Below are positions 8,862 to 16,637 of a DNA stretch of 64,000 bases, one piece after another. Source of the stretch: Pseudomonas graminis. Lineage in GTDB: Bacteria > Pseudomonadota > Gammaproteobacteria > Pseudomonadales > Pseudomonadaceae. A program made the position numbers and the translations under genes. Numbering within the stretch: the first letter of the stretch is position 1; every line of letters begins with the position of its first letter. The notes beneath the pieces were generated by a model. The model was not told where the DNA came from. It worked only from the letters and a program-made list of their open reading frames with translations, and did not search any database. The stretch is taken from contig NZ_MTSB01000005.1 in the NCBI RefSeq assembly GCF_002093745.1, positions 124,001 to 188,000 on the forward strand, in the 5' to 3' direction.

Positions 8862-10918
8862 CACCAGCGCTTCGACTCGAAGAAGAACCGAGGCACCGAC
8901 AACGCAACCCCCTCCGCCAGCGCCTGACGATAAATGCGCTGGCCCACGGCCAGATCAAGCACCCCGAGGCCGAACGGCGAGAAGATCGATGCCCGATCCG
9001 GGCTCAGCTCGACCTGCCCGCTCATCAACTGAGCCAGGGTGCCGGTAATGAACGAACGATCCTGATAGTGCCGCACTGCAAGGTCAGGAGAGGTCTGCGC
9101 CTTGAGGCAGTGCTCAACGTCATCGAGGATGTTATTGGCCTGGGCAATGACCTCATGGCCCAGGTCACGCAGCGAAATGTTCAGGACCAGTTGGCCTGGC
9201 CGGAACACCGGCTCCAGCACGTACGGGCTTGGCGCAGTCGTGGCAAACACCACGACATCGGCCTGCAGACTCCCGGCCAGGTCCGTCTGCACGCTGTTCA
9301 ATTGATGCCGGGTGGCAGCGTGCCGGATCAGGGCCAGCGCCGAATCCTCGTGTTGATCGAAGACGCTGACCGTGTCCATGCTCCAGCCGTCGCTGATAAA
9401 CATATCGAGCAGGGTTCTGGCGATGAAACCGGCCCCGACAAACGCCATTCGTCTCACATGACGCTGCTGGCGGTTCATCCAGCGCGCTCCGAGCACCGCC
9501 GACGCGGCCGTGCGCACCGCGCTGATTCGCGAGGCTTCCAGGCAGGCGAAGGCATAGCCGGTCACAGGGTCATTGAGAATCAGCACCGCCGACGCGCGTT
9601 GCTCGCCGTTGGCGACATTGCCGGGGAAGCTGGAAATCCACTTGATGCCGCTGACCGGTTGCGCCCCCGTCAAGCTGGCCGGCAAGGCAATGATGCGATT
9701 GGCCGGGGCTTCGGGAAAGCGCAGAAAATAGCTGTCGGGGTTGATCGTGCGGCCCGCGTCATGGGCCAGATACGCGGCCTGCACATCATCGATGCAAGCC
9801 AGTGGATCAGCCGCCAGCAGGCGCGCCACCGTTTCACCGTCGATCACGTGAAACGGTGTCTGTTGCCTGAAAGTTGAATCGACAGCCTGTGAGGTGTTGC
9901 GGATCGGGTTTTCAAGGCTCGATTCTGACGACGCGAGGTCCGCCAGGGTCATGCTCAGCACGTCACGGCCAAAACGCTGCTCGACCCACTGATCGTCGTA
10001 AAGCGTATCCAGATAGCGCTCGCCCCAGTCCGGCGACAACGCGACCACCACCGAACCGGGTTCGATGCGCTCGCGCCAGGCGTGTACCGCTGCGATCACC
10101 GTCGCCGTCGAACCGCCAACCAGCATGCCCTTGCTGCGTGCCAGAATGCGGCACATCGCAACGCTGCGTGCTTCCGGGACCATTTCCAGTGCATGAATGC
10201 CCTCGGCATTGAAAATCGGCGGACGCTGACTGGTGCCAAGACCCGGTATAAAACGTCGACCGGCGGGTGTGCCGAATGTCACCGAACCGACGCTGTCGAC
10301 GGCGATGATTCGGGTGGTCGGATGATGCCGGCGAAAATGCTGCAGGCAGCCCATCAGCGTGCCAGTGGTTCCGGCCCCGACAAACAGGTAGTCCACGTGA
10401 CCAAAATGCCGGCTGATCGAACTGGCCGTCGTGCGGGCATGGGCTTGCGGGTTGGCGGCGTTCTCGTATTGGTTGAGCCAGACGTAACGCGAATCGCTGG
10501 CCACCTTTTCGCGAATCAACGCAATGCGTGTCCCCAGAAACCCGCCATTGGCATCCGGGATGTCGACCTGAATGACTTCGGCGCCATAGCTGCGCATCAT
10601 GCGGATGTTGTGGCTGGAACTGATGGGGTCGACCACGCAGGTAAACCGGATCCCGCGCTCGGCGCAAATCATCGCCAGTGCGACGCCAAGGTTGCCTGAC
10701 GACGACTCGATCAGCACCGTGTCAGGCCCCAGCAGGCCGCGCGCCTGTACGTCGTTGACCAGCCCGACGGCGGTTTTGAGTTTGATCGAGCCGGCCGGGT
10801 TGAACGACTCCATCTTCAGGAAGAAATCGTGGCCGATGCCCGTCACTTTCAGGAAGGCCTGATCGTGAACAATATCGCCCAGGCTTTGGTATTCGGCAGC
10901 GTTGTTCATAGAGGTCAT
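8861..10918 (-). CDS. SbnA-SbnB fusion: L-2,3-diaminopropionate biosynthesis enzyme
   Basis: 685 residues from the ATG at 10918 (ATGA overlap with the N-hydroxylase stop; a GTG at 10924 is possible). Residues about 1-325 are a PLP beta-family enzyme of the cysteine synthase/SbnA type: FNPAGSIKLKTAVGLV holds the Schiff-base Lys and VGAGTTGTLMGC is the phosphate-binding loop. Residues about 345-685 are an ornithine-cyclodeaminase/mu-crystallin-like NAD enzyme of the SbnB type, with MAFVGAGFIARTLLDMF as Rossmann loop. In staphyloferrin B synthesis SbnA condenses O-phosphoserine with glutamate to N-(1-amino-1-carboxyethyl)-glutamate and SbnB oxidises that to L-2,3-diaminopropionate and 2-oxoglutarate. 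One polypeptide carries both steps here. Product assignment is strong by homology, not tested. Confidence 0.86.
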   Translation of the reverse strand: MTSMNNAAEYQSLGDIVHDQAFLKVTGIGHDFFLKMESFNPAGSIKLKTAVGLVNDVQARGLLGPDTVLIESSSGNLGVALAMICAERGIRFTCVVDPISSSHNIRMMRSYGAEVIQVDIPDANGGFLGTRIALIREKVASDSRYVWLNQYENAANPQAHARTTASSISRHFGHVDYLFVGAGTTGTLMGCLQHFRRHHPTTRIIAVDSVGSVTFGTPAGRRFIPGLGTSQRPPIFNAEGIHALEMVPEARSVAMCRILARSKGMLVGGSTATVIAAVHAWRERIEPGSVVVALSPDWGERYLDTLYDDQWVEQRFGRDVLSMTLADLASSESSLENPIRNTSQAVDSTFRQQTPFHVIDGETVARLLAADPLACIDDVQAAYLAHDAGRTINPDSYFLRFPEAPANRIIALPASLTGAQPVSGIKWISSFPGNVANGEQRASAVLILNDPVTGYAFACLEASRISAVRTAASAVLGARWMNRQQRHVRRMAFVGAGFIARTLLDMFISDGWSMDTVSVFDQHEDSALALIRHAATRHQLNSVQTDLAGSLQADVVVFATTAPSPYVLEPVFRPGQLVLNISLRDLGHEVIAQANNILDDVEHCLKAQTSPDLAVRHYQDRSFITGTLAQLMSGQVELSPDRASIFSPFGLGVLDLAVGQRIYRQALAEGVALSVPRFFFESKRW

Positions 10919-12237
10919 GTCCACTGCGCCAGCAAGGCTGCATCAGCCAGCGGTTCGACGGCCTGCTCAAGGGCAACGGCAATTCGTTCGGCACGCAACG
11001 CCATCAGCGAAAACGACTGGCTGTCGCTGATCCCGTGACTGCGCTCCGAGAGGCCGTTGATCCAGATGCTCACCTCGCACTCGTCCTGCATCGCGACGCG
11101 GTAGTCGCGATCAATGGCCAGGCCACCCTCCAGGTCTGTCTTGAGCCAAGGCTGCAACCCGCTCAAGAGCGGTGGTATCAGGTGCTGCTGATAACCGGTG
11201 CCGAGCACCACCGCATCGACCTCCAGCACCTGAGTGCGTTGGCTGAAAGTGTCGGTCAGCACGACACGGTAGCCATCGTCGTTATGTTCGAGGGCTGTAA
11301 TCACGCTGTAGCCATAGGTTTGCAGACGTTTGCGGCCCGCGATGGCGTCCTCGTAGATCAGCGAAAACAGCTTCTGGCTTTCATCCGGGTCGATGCCGGC
11401 GTAGTTGGCCGAGCGGCTGCAGTCGAGAAAGCGCTGCCGCGCTGCGGGGTCCAGGCTGTGGAAATAATCGACATGCTCCGGCGCGAAGACCCGGTTGGGG
11501 AACTGCCCCAACTGAGTCAATTTGAAACCGGCGGAGCGATGCACTGAATGCACCTCGATGGACGGGTCGCGGCCGAGCAGTTCCAGCACAGACTCACTGG
11601 CGCTCTGCCCCGACCCCAGCACCAGCCAGCGCTTGGGCAACTGCTCACCGAAGGCTTGCAACCGGGTCAGAAACTGTGACGTGTGAAACAGCGTCGGGCC
11701 GAGCAACGCCTCGAACGCCTGCGGAATACGCGGCGCACTGCCGCCGGACAGCACGACATTGCGCGTGGTGAAGCTCGCCTCCGGGGTGTAAACCCGAACC
11801 TCGTGCAGACGGCCGTTGCGGATCACCGGGTCGATCTCGGTGACCGGTGAGTTGAACAGGGTCTGGCTGTCCACCTGCCTGGAGACCCAGGCCAGGTAAT
11901 CCGACCATTCATGGCGGCTGGCCGGGCGGCCCAGCAAGCCAAAATCGAACATCCGCCCCTGATCCTTGAGGTACATGGCGAATGAGAAACGGCTGCGAGG
12001 GTTGCGTGGTGTCACCAGGTCACGAAACACGTGATGGTTGATGTCAGTGCCGCTCAGCAGCAGCTCGCGGTGCCATTGAGTGTCCGGCGCAGCTTCCAGA
12101 TAACGCATGGAAAGATTGCCCAGCGGCTCATTGGCTTCCCGGGCGTCTTCGACGGCGCAGGCCAGAGCGATGCCGGCTGGACCAAAGCCGATACAAATGG
12201 CGTCCGAATGCAACGAGTGAGGTATCAAGTTACCCAT
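10915..12237 (-). CDS. Amino-acid N-hydroxylating flavin monooxygenase (lysine N6/ornithine N5 type)
   Basis: 440 residues, the length of PvdA/IucD/SidA enzymes. ICIGFGPAGIALACAVE (about residue 14) is the FAD site, RWLVLGSGQSASESVLELL (about residue 204) the NADPH site, and VVLGTGYQQHLIPPLL the ATGY-type motif near the C-terminus. These enzymes hydroxylate the side-chain amino group of lysine, ornithine or diamines with O2 and NADPH. In N-N bond pathways such as s56-p1 an enzyme of this family makes N6-hydroxylysine for coupling by a cupin/MetRS-like enzyme, and both partners are encoded upstream in this operon. Whether the substrate is lysine or a shorter diamino acid such as 2,3-diaminopropionate is open. 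No siderophore synthetase gene is nearby. Confidence 0.88.
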   Translation of the reverse strand: MGNLIPHSLHSDAICIGFGPAGIALACAVEDAREANEPLGNLSMRYLEAAPDTQWHRELLLSGTDINHHVFRDLVTPRNPRSRFSFAMYLKDQGRMFDFGLLGRPASRHEWSDYLAWVSRQVDSQTLFNSPVTEIDPVIRNGRLHEVRVYTPEASFTTRNVVLSGGSAPRIPQAFEALLGPTLFHTSQFLTRLQAFGEQLPKRWLVLGSGQSASESVLELLGRDPSIEVHSVHRSAGFKLTQLGQFPNRVFAPEHVDYFHSLDPAARQRFLDCSRSANYAGIDPDESQKLFSLIYEDAIAGRKRLQTYGYSVITALEHNDDGYRVVLTDTFSQRTQVLEVDAVVLGTGYQQHLIPPLLSGLQPWLKTDLEGGLAIDRDYRVAMQDECEVSIWINGLSERSHGISDSQSFSLMALRAERIAVALEQAVEPLADAALLAQWT

Positions 12238-12288
12238 GAAATTCCTGTCCTTAGAGTTGGCGTGAAACGCTGTTCTTGGTGTGTCCGG

Positions 12289-13257
12289 TCAAGGTTGTGC
12301 GGGGGTCAGCCCTGCGGGGCCAAGCGCCCAGATACGGGTCAGCGCGCTTCGACACTCACCGCGGTCAAAGCTGACCGCGCCCAGCGGGGTGTCGAAAACG
12401 GTGCAATGCAACGCGTCCGGCAGGGGGCCGTTGCGCCTGCCGCTGGCCAGCCCGGCCAGCACGTAAAGCATCAGCAGGCTTTCGCGGAAATAGGTATGTG
12501 GCTCGCTGGCGAACAGCGCCCGATGCAGCGCGCTGGCGTGACAGCCCTGAGCGGTGCTGTCTGGCGTTCCGAAACCGATGACGAACGTATTGCGGTCCTG
12601 TTCCGGGGCGCAGCCCAGATGCGGCGAGGCCGCGTCATCGGTCAGTACCAGCGGTCGAGTGCTGCCTGCGCTTCGTCGCGCCCGCCAATGCTCGCGGCTG
12701 GCCTTGAGGCGACCGGCAAACACCTCTACCTCGGCGTGTTCATCGCCCGGTTGCAGCCCTTCGCGAGACAGCGCCTGGCTGATGGCAGCGGCCAGCGCTT
12801 GCCCGTGCGCACTGTCATCGGCCTTAACCTGCACACGCCGCCATCCCCGCGAAACCAGCCAGTTGACCAGATCGCCAGCGAGTCGCCGGTCCGAGGGGCA
12901 GCAGCGAAACACGTTGTGATGGTCCATTGTCAGGCGATCAATCGTTGCCGCAGGGGTCAGCAGCGCAATACCGGCCTGCTCATAAAGCGGCGCAGCACCG
13001 ATGGCCGCATCCGAAGAAAAATGGCCCACGACGATGTCGGCCTTCCAGTCGATCATCTGCCGCGCGACGGCCGCGCCACGAATGGCGTGGGCACCGTCAT
13101 CGAGAAAGCGCCACTGCACGTGCTTCAGCTCCGGCATGCCATTTCGCGCGACCGCCAGGGCCCGCATGAAAGTCCGTGCATGGGGCGTGTCTTCGGGGTC
13201 GAACAGCGCACTGACGCCGACCCGCAGAGCCGCAACAGGGGGGGTGATCGGCGTCAT
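12289..13257 (-). CDS. Type I periplasmic-binding-protein-like protein without signal peptide
   Basis: 322 residues from ATG 13257, which overlaps the preceding stop as ATGA. The fold pattern is that of branched-chain amino acid (LivJ-like) binding proteins: LRVGVSALFDPEDTPHARTF, then WKADIVVGHFSSDAAIGAAP and GIALLTPAATIDRLTMDHHN, where the family has its ligand-binding loops. The N-terminus MTPITPPVAALRVGV has no hydrophobic signal core, so it should stay in the cytoplasm, and no permease or ATPase is nearby. It could be a ligand sensor, a carrier or chaperone for a reactive intermediate, or a repurposed enzyme. It is the fourth gene of the operon. Function unknown. Confidence 0.75.
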   Translation of the reverse strand: MTPITPPVAALRVGVSALFDPEDTPHARTFMRALAVARNGMPELKHVQWRFLDDGAHAIRGAAVARQMIDWKADIVVGHFSSDAAIGAAPLYEQAGIALLTPAATIDRLTMDHHNVFRCCPSDRRLAGDLVNWLVSRGWRRVQVKADDSAHGQALAAAISQALSREGLQPGDEHAEVEVFAGRLKASREHWRARRSAGSTRPLVLTDDAASPHLGCAPEQDRNTFVIGFGTPDSTAQGCHASALHRALFASEPHTYFRESLLMLYVLAGLASGRRNGPLPDALHCTVFDTPLGAVSFDRGECRSALTRIWALGPAGLTPAQP

Positions 13258-14393
13258 GGCTGCACGCTCGAGGGGGTATAATCCGGCATCAGCCGTTGCG
13301 GCGACAAGCCTGACCAGCCGGGGCCGGAGCGGTCTTTTCCGGCCAGATGACCACGCAGGTGTTCGAAAGCGATCCGGGCGATACCTGGGGCAAACTTGAA
13401 CCCCAGCCCTGACAGGCCGGCAGCCAGGTACACCGGGCTTTGATCGCTGCAAAAGCCCACCAGTGGACGACCATCGGCGCTGTAGCTGTCAAAACCCGGC
13501 AGCACATCCAGAACACGGGCGTCCATGGCTGAACCACACAACCGGGTGATGCGCCGACGGGCGTCTTGCGCATGCCGCGCATCGGGCTGTGCCAGGTGCT
13601 CCGGCCATAACCCGCTGTCGCGCAGGCCGCAGCCGGTCTGCACAATCGTGCGAGTCAGCGGAATGGCATAGCTTTGGGTGACGGCATCAATGACCGGCAT
13701 GGACCAGTCGCCGTCCGTCAACACCCGTGCCAGCGGGATCGAACGCGCTTCAAGTCCCGCGTGGGGCAGCAGATGCTGGCTCCAGGCGCCAGCGGCGACC
13801 ACCACAGCGCGACAGCGCAGCGTCGCATCGCCCAGCTCGATGTACGCAAGATCGGGAGCGCGGCAGTCGATGGACTTGACCTCGCGGTGCTCCAGCAACA
13901 GGCCCTGCTCGCGCACCACCTGACACAACCCCGCTACCGCCTGGCGTACATTGCCGACGCAAGCGCGAGGCTCGAACAGGTTGGCCCGCGCCTCCGTCGG
14001 GCCATGCGGGTAGCGACGACCGTCGAGTTCATGATCCGGCAACAGGCGCATCGGGTAGCGCTCGCTGCCATATTGCTCGATGGCTTGGCACAGAGTGTCT
14101 ATCTGATCAGTCGCGGCCCGGTAGACCACCCCGGTGCGCCGCAACGCAGTGGCGTAGGTGGTGGCAAAAATGCCGTCGTCCATCAGCCCGATGGAGTACG
14201 CCGCCAGCGCCATCAACAGCGGATCGCTGTCATACAGGCGCACCAATCCGCCGGAATAACCGCTCGCCCCCAGGCTGCCGGCCGCCCCTTTGTCGACCAG
14301 GGCGACCGACACACCGGCGCTGCACAGCTTCGCGGCAATGCTGGCGCCTGTGATCCCGGCGCCGATGACCGCTATTTCATAGTCGATGAACAT
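13254..14393 (-). CDS. FAD-dependent oxidoreductase of the DAO (glycine/D-amino acid oxidase) family
   Basis: 379 residues. EIAVIGAGITGASIAAKL near the N-terminus is the FAD dinucleotide-binding motif, VVVAAGAWSQHLLP is the second conserved DAO segment, and VYLAAGLSGLGFKFAPGIA is the C-terminal FAD contact. DAO enzymes oxidise C-N bonds of amines. In the s56-p1 pathway the DAO-type enzyme Spb39 cleaves the lysine side of the N-N linked intermediate to release a hydrazino acid. Its position directly after the cupin and MetRS-like genes suggests the same job here. The gap to the MetRS-like gene is 15 bp, and it overlaps the next gene by 4 bp. Confidence 0.87.
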   Translation of the reverse strand: MFIDYEIAVIGAGITGASIAAKLCSAGVSVALVDKGAAGSLGASGYSGGLVRLYDSDPLLMALAAYSIGLMDDGIFATTYATALRRTGVVYRAATDQIDTLCQAIEQYGSERYPMRLLPDHELDGRRYPHGPTEARANLFEPRACVGNVRQAVAGLCQVVREQGLLLEHREVKSIDCRAPDLAYIELGDATLRCRAVVVAAGAWSQHLLPHAGLEARSIPLARVLTDGDWSMPVIDAVTQSYAIPLTRTIVQTGCGLRDSGLWPEHLAQPDARHAQDARRRITRLCGSAMDARVLDVLPGFDSYSADGRPLVGFCSDQSPVYLAAGLSGLGFKFAPGIARIAFEHLRGHLAGKDRSGPGWSGLSPQRLMPDYTPSSVQP

Positions 14394-14408
14394 GTGGGGT
14401 GCGTCCGT

Positions 14409-15908
14409 TCAGATGGAGTACTCGGCGGCCGAGCCGTTCATGAGCGTGGCGGTGATGCGGGCTTCGGGCAGGCCATAGGCGTCCATGAGCTGCGCCGACA
14501 TCTGCGGAATCAGCGCCTTGCCGGCCACCGCGATGAACGCTGCCAGATGGCTGACCGGGCGACCTTCTGCCAGACGCCGGCGGGTGATGGCGATGACATC
14601 CAGCAACACCTCAGCGATGCCCTTCATAGAGAACTGCGCCGGGTCGGCGGCTTTCGTCCATTGCAGGCGAAAAGCTTCCAGCCACCCGGCATCCGTGCCG
14701 CAGAGGCCGCTCCACCAGCTGCCGCCTTGCTGTTTGCCCGCTTCCAGCAACGCGGGAAAGAAATCGTTGAACAGCGTGTCCCGCCATTCAAGGAAATGCG
14801 CCAGCCGGAAATCGCCTTCCGCGTCTTCGGGTGCAATGCTGGCCAGGTACAGACGTGCGCTGTCGGCGCAGGCCTGTCGCGCCAGGTCGGCGATCCAGAT
14901 GGCATGGTTGCGACTGGTCGACAGGTTCAAACCGTCCAGTTTGAGAAACTGGTTGGGCACAAAGCGCTGCCGCACCTTGATGCCCCGCAACGCCGACAAT
15001 TGCGCCGGGTAGACGATGGCGTGGCTGAACACACAGTCAAACCCGAGGAAATGCACCAGCGTGCCCTGCCCCGACTGCCAGTACTGGCTGAACAGCTCCG
15101 GGCGGCCAACCGAGTCGGCGTACTCGCGAAAAGCCGCCATGTAACCGGCCAGGCCCATGAACCAGGTATGCACCCGACACGAACCGTCAGTTTTCAGGTC
15201 CAGCCCGCTCTCCCCCGGACGCGTCACACCCCAGTCATGCAGATGCTCCAAGGTGTCTCGCAGCCAGCCGCTCAGCGGCTTGCGCCACGGCTGGCCCAGC
15301 AGACGATCACGCAATTGCGGTTCGAAATCAGCCAGCTTGAGAAACGCGCGGTGCGCGGTTTTCCATTGCGACGGCTGCTGACAGCGCTTGCAGTGCAGCC
15401 CGGTCATCAATTCGGCATCCGGCGCTTGAGCGCAGTTTTCGCACTGGCTGGCGTCGGATTCGGCCCCGCAATAATTGCACTGGCCCCGGGCAAACGCCTC
15501 GTAGCCCCAGACATCGCATGCCGGGCAATAAGGCTCGCTGGAATCACGAAAATCGATCGAGCCTGCCTCACGCAGCGCGCCGAACACTTCGCTGACCGCT
15601 TCGGCAAACCAGGGGTTGTTGTAGGGGCGCATCCAGTTGTCGGGCTGAATACCGATGGCCGCCAGTGACGCTTCTATACGGTCAGAGTTGCGGTTGGCAA
15701 GCGCCACCGGGTCAACACCGAGCTCCAGCCCTTTGCGCAGCATGTAGGACTGGTAGTCGTCGGAATAGGACACCAGCACGCAATCATGACCGCGCTGGCG
15801 CTGAACACGGGTGAAAACGTCTGCGGCCAGAAACGGGCCGGCGATGTGGCCGATGTGCAAGTCGCCATTGGGCGTGGGCGGCGTGATGGTGACGATGTAC
15901 TTAGTCAT
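14409..15908 (-). CDS. Methionyl-tRNA-synthetase-like enzyme, candidate N-N bond-forming (hydrazine) synthetase subunit
   Basis: 499 residues from ATG 15908, inside the last codons of the cupin gene (8-bp overlap; an upstream in-frame ATG at 15941 is less likely). Class I synthetase features: TPPTPNGDLHIGHIAGPF carries an intact HIGH motif, and four Cys pairs (CPAC, CNYC, CENC, CKRC, about residues 142-195) match the double zinc knuckle of MetRS. The KMSKS loop is degenerate, reading NLSTSRNH where MetRS has KMSKSR. A housekeeping MetRS is larger and has a clear anticodon domain. In s56-p1 and triacsin pathways a cupin-MetRS fusion couples an N-hydroxylated lysine with an amino acid to form an N-N bond; here the two parts are separate genes. 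Biosynthetic rather than translational use is inferred from context and motif decay. Confidence 0.85.
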   Translation of the reverse strand: MTKYIVTITPPTPNGDLHIGHIAGPFLAADVFTRVQRQRGHDCVLVSYSDDYQSYMLRKGLELGVDPVALANRNSDRIEASLAAIGIQPDNWMRPYNNPWFAEAVSEVFGALREAGSIDFRDSSEPYCPACDVWGYEAFARGQCNYCGAESDASQCENCAQAPDAELMTGLHCKRCQQPSQWKTAHRAFLKLADFEPQLRDRLLGQPWRKPLSGWLRDTLEHLHDWGVTRPGESGLDLKTDGSCRVHTWFMGLAGYMAAFREYADSVGRPELFSQYWQSGQGTLVHFLGFDCVFSHAIVYPAQLSALRGIKVRQRFVPNQFLKLDGLNLSTSRNHAIWIADLARQACADSARLYLASIAPEDAEGDFRLAHFLEWRDTLFNDFFPALLEAGKQQGGSWWSGLCGTDAGWLEAFRLQWTKAADPAQFSMKGIAEVLLDVIAITRRRLAEGRPVSHLAAFIAVAGKALIPQMSAQLMDAYGLPEARITATLMNGSAAEYSI

Positions 15909-16293
15909 CCAGGCACCCCGTGGTCTCGGTGTGCTGCGCAACGAAGGCGTTCACGTGGTTCATGTCCCACCAGATCACGTAAAAGTGAAAGTCCTCGGCA
16001 GAATCATTGATGACGTAATGGTGAGTGTGTTTCGGAATGGCCGCGATGTCGCCGACGTTGAAATCCATCTGTTTTTCGCCCACCACCAGACGGGCGCTGC
16101 CTTTGATGGCAATGAAGATTTCCTGATCGATCTGCGTGTGCGCTTCACTGCTGGTGCCCGGGCGAACCACGCACCAGCCGCCTGCGAACGGCATCGGGTA
16201 GCCTTCCCACGGCAGCAGGCGACTGCCCTCAAGCCCATACTCATGTACCAGGGCATCGAATGCGGTTTTACGGTGTATATCGAACTTTTCCAT
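15901..16293 (-). CDS. Small cupin protein, partner of the MetRS-like enzyme
   Basis: 130 residues from ATG 16293 (SD CGGAA; an in-frame ATG at 16323 is upstream). It is a single-domain cupin: the first motif is around GTSSEAHTQIDQEIFIAIKG, with metal ligands expected at His and Glu, and the second around VGDIAAIPKHTHHYVIND, supplying the last His. In characterised hydrazine synthetases (Spb40, Tri28) a zinc cupin domain is fused to the N-terminus of the MetRS-like domain and performs the N-N rearrangement. Here the cupin immediately precedes and overlaps the MetRS-like gene by 8 bp, so the gene order equals the domain order of the fusions. First gene of the operon. Confidence 0.84.
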   Translation of the reverse strand: MEKFDIHRKTAFDALVHEYGLEGSRLLPWEGYPMPFAGGWCVVRPGTSSEAHTQIDQEIFIAIKGSARLVVGEKQMDFNVGDIAAIPKHTHHYVINDSAEDFHFYVIWWDMNHVNAFVAQHTETTGCLDD

Positions 16294-16590
16294 GCTCAGT
16301 TCCGTACGTTTCAAGTGCGGCAAAGCATGAAAGTGTTGCCCGGTGTTGGCTATCTGATCGCTGGATAGCTCAGGGCCGAGAAATCGATTTTTCGGATAGC
16401 GGACGCCGCCAGCGCCTGGCTGTCCTATCTTTTATGACGATGACGAGTATCAATAACGCTGATAATTGAATCGGGGGTGACGGTGTTACCGTTGGCGGCG
16501 ATGAACGAACACGTCTCCCGGCCTTGCGAATCCGCGTCGCAAGGCCAGTGAATCACTGCTCTGCTTCATCACTCCTTTGGTTAGATCTTT
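16294..16590. promoter_or_regulatory. Upstream region of the ten-gene operon with GGATAGC repeats
   Basis: GCTATC and GATAGC form an inverted repeat with nine bases between (16349-16369), and a further GGATAGC occurs at 16394-16400, 31 bp (about three helical turns) from the GGATAGC at 16363-16369. This spacing is compatible with a regulator binding on one face of the helix upstream of the cupin gene. No convincing -35/-10 pair could be chosen by eye. The remainder up to the terminator at 16591 holds nothing recognised. Confidence 0.4.
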
Positions 16591-16625
16591 AAGCCACCCC
16601 ACCTTGCGTGAGGTGGCTTTTTTTT
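16591..16625 (+). terminator. Rho-independent terminator
   Basis: AAGCCACC pairs with GGTGGCTT around a short loop and is followed by an eight-T tract on the plus strand. An alternative CCACCT/AGGTGG pairing gives the same 3' end. It lies 13 bp beyond the recombinase stop; in the minus direction the hairpin lacks a T-run, so it may serve mainly to stop plus-strand transcription toward the recombinase. Confidence 0.65.
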
Positions 16626-16637
16626 GCCCGGTGTCGG

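Noticed and set aside
8861..12237. Siderophore locus (staphyloferrin B or pyoverdine type) because of SbnA/SbnB and PvdA-like genes
   Set aside because: No NIS synthetase, NRPS, TonB receptor or Fur-type box accompanies them, while cupin, MetRS-like and DAO genes fit N-N bond formation better.
12031..13281. 416-codon plus-strand open frame
   Set aside because: It is the shadow of the binding-protein-like gene and the start of the N-hydroxylase gene; Arg/Gln-rich composition and no motif.
13674..15668. 664-codon open frame on the plus strand
   Set aside because: It is antisense to the DAO-type and MetRS-like genes, shows no motifs, and arises from their GC-rich codon pattern.
14409..15908. 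Housekeeping methionyl-tRNA synthetase
   Set aside because: Shorter than MetG, KMSKS replaced by NLSTSR, and embedded in a biosynthetic operon.
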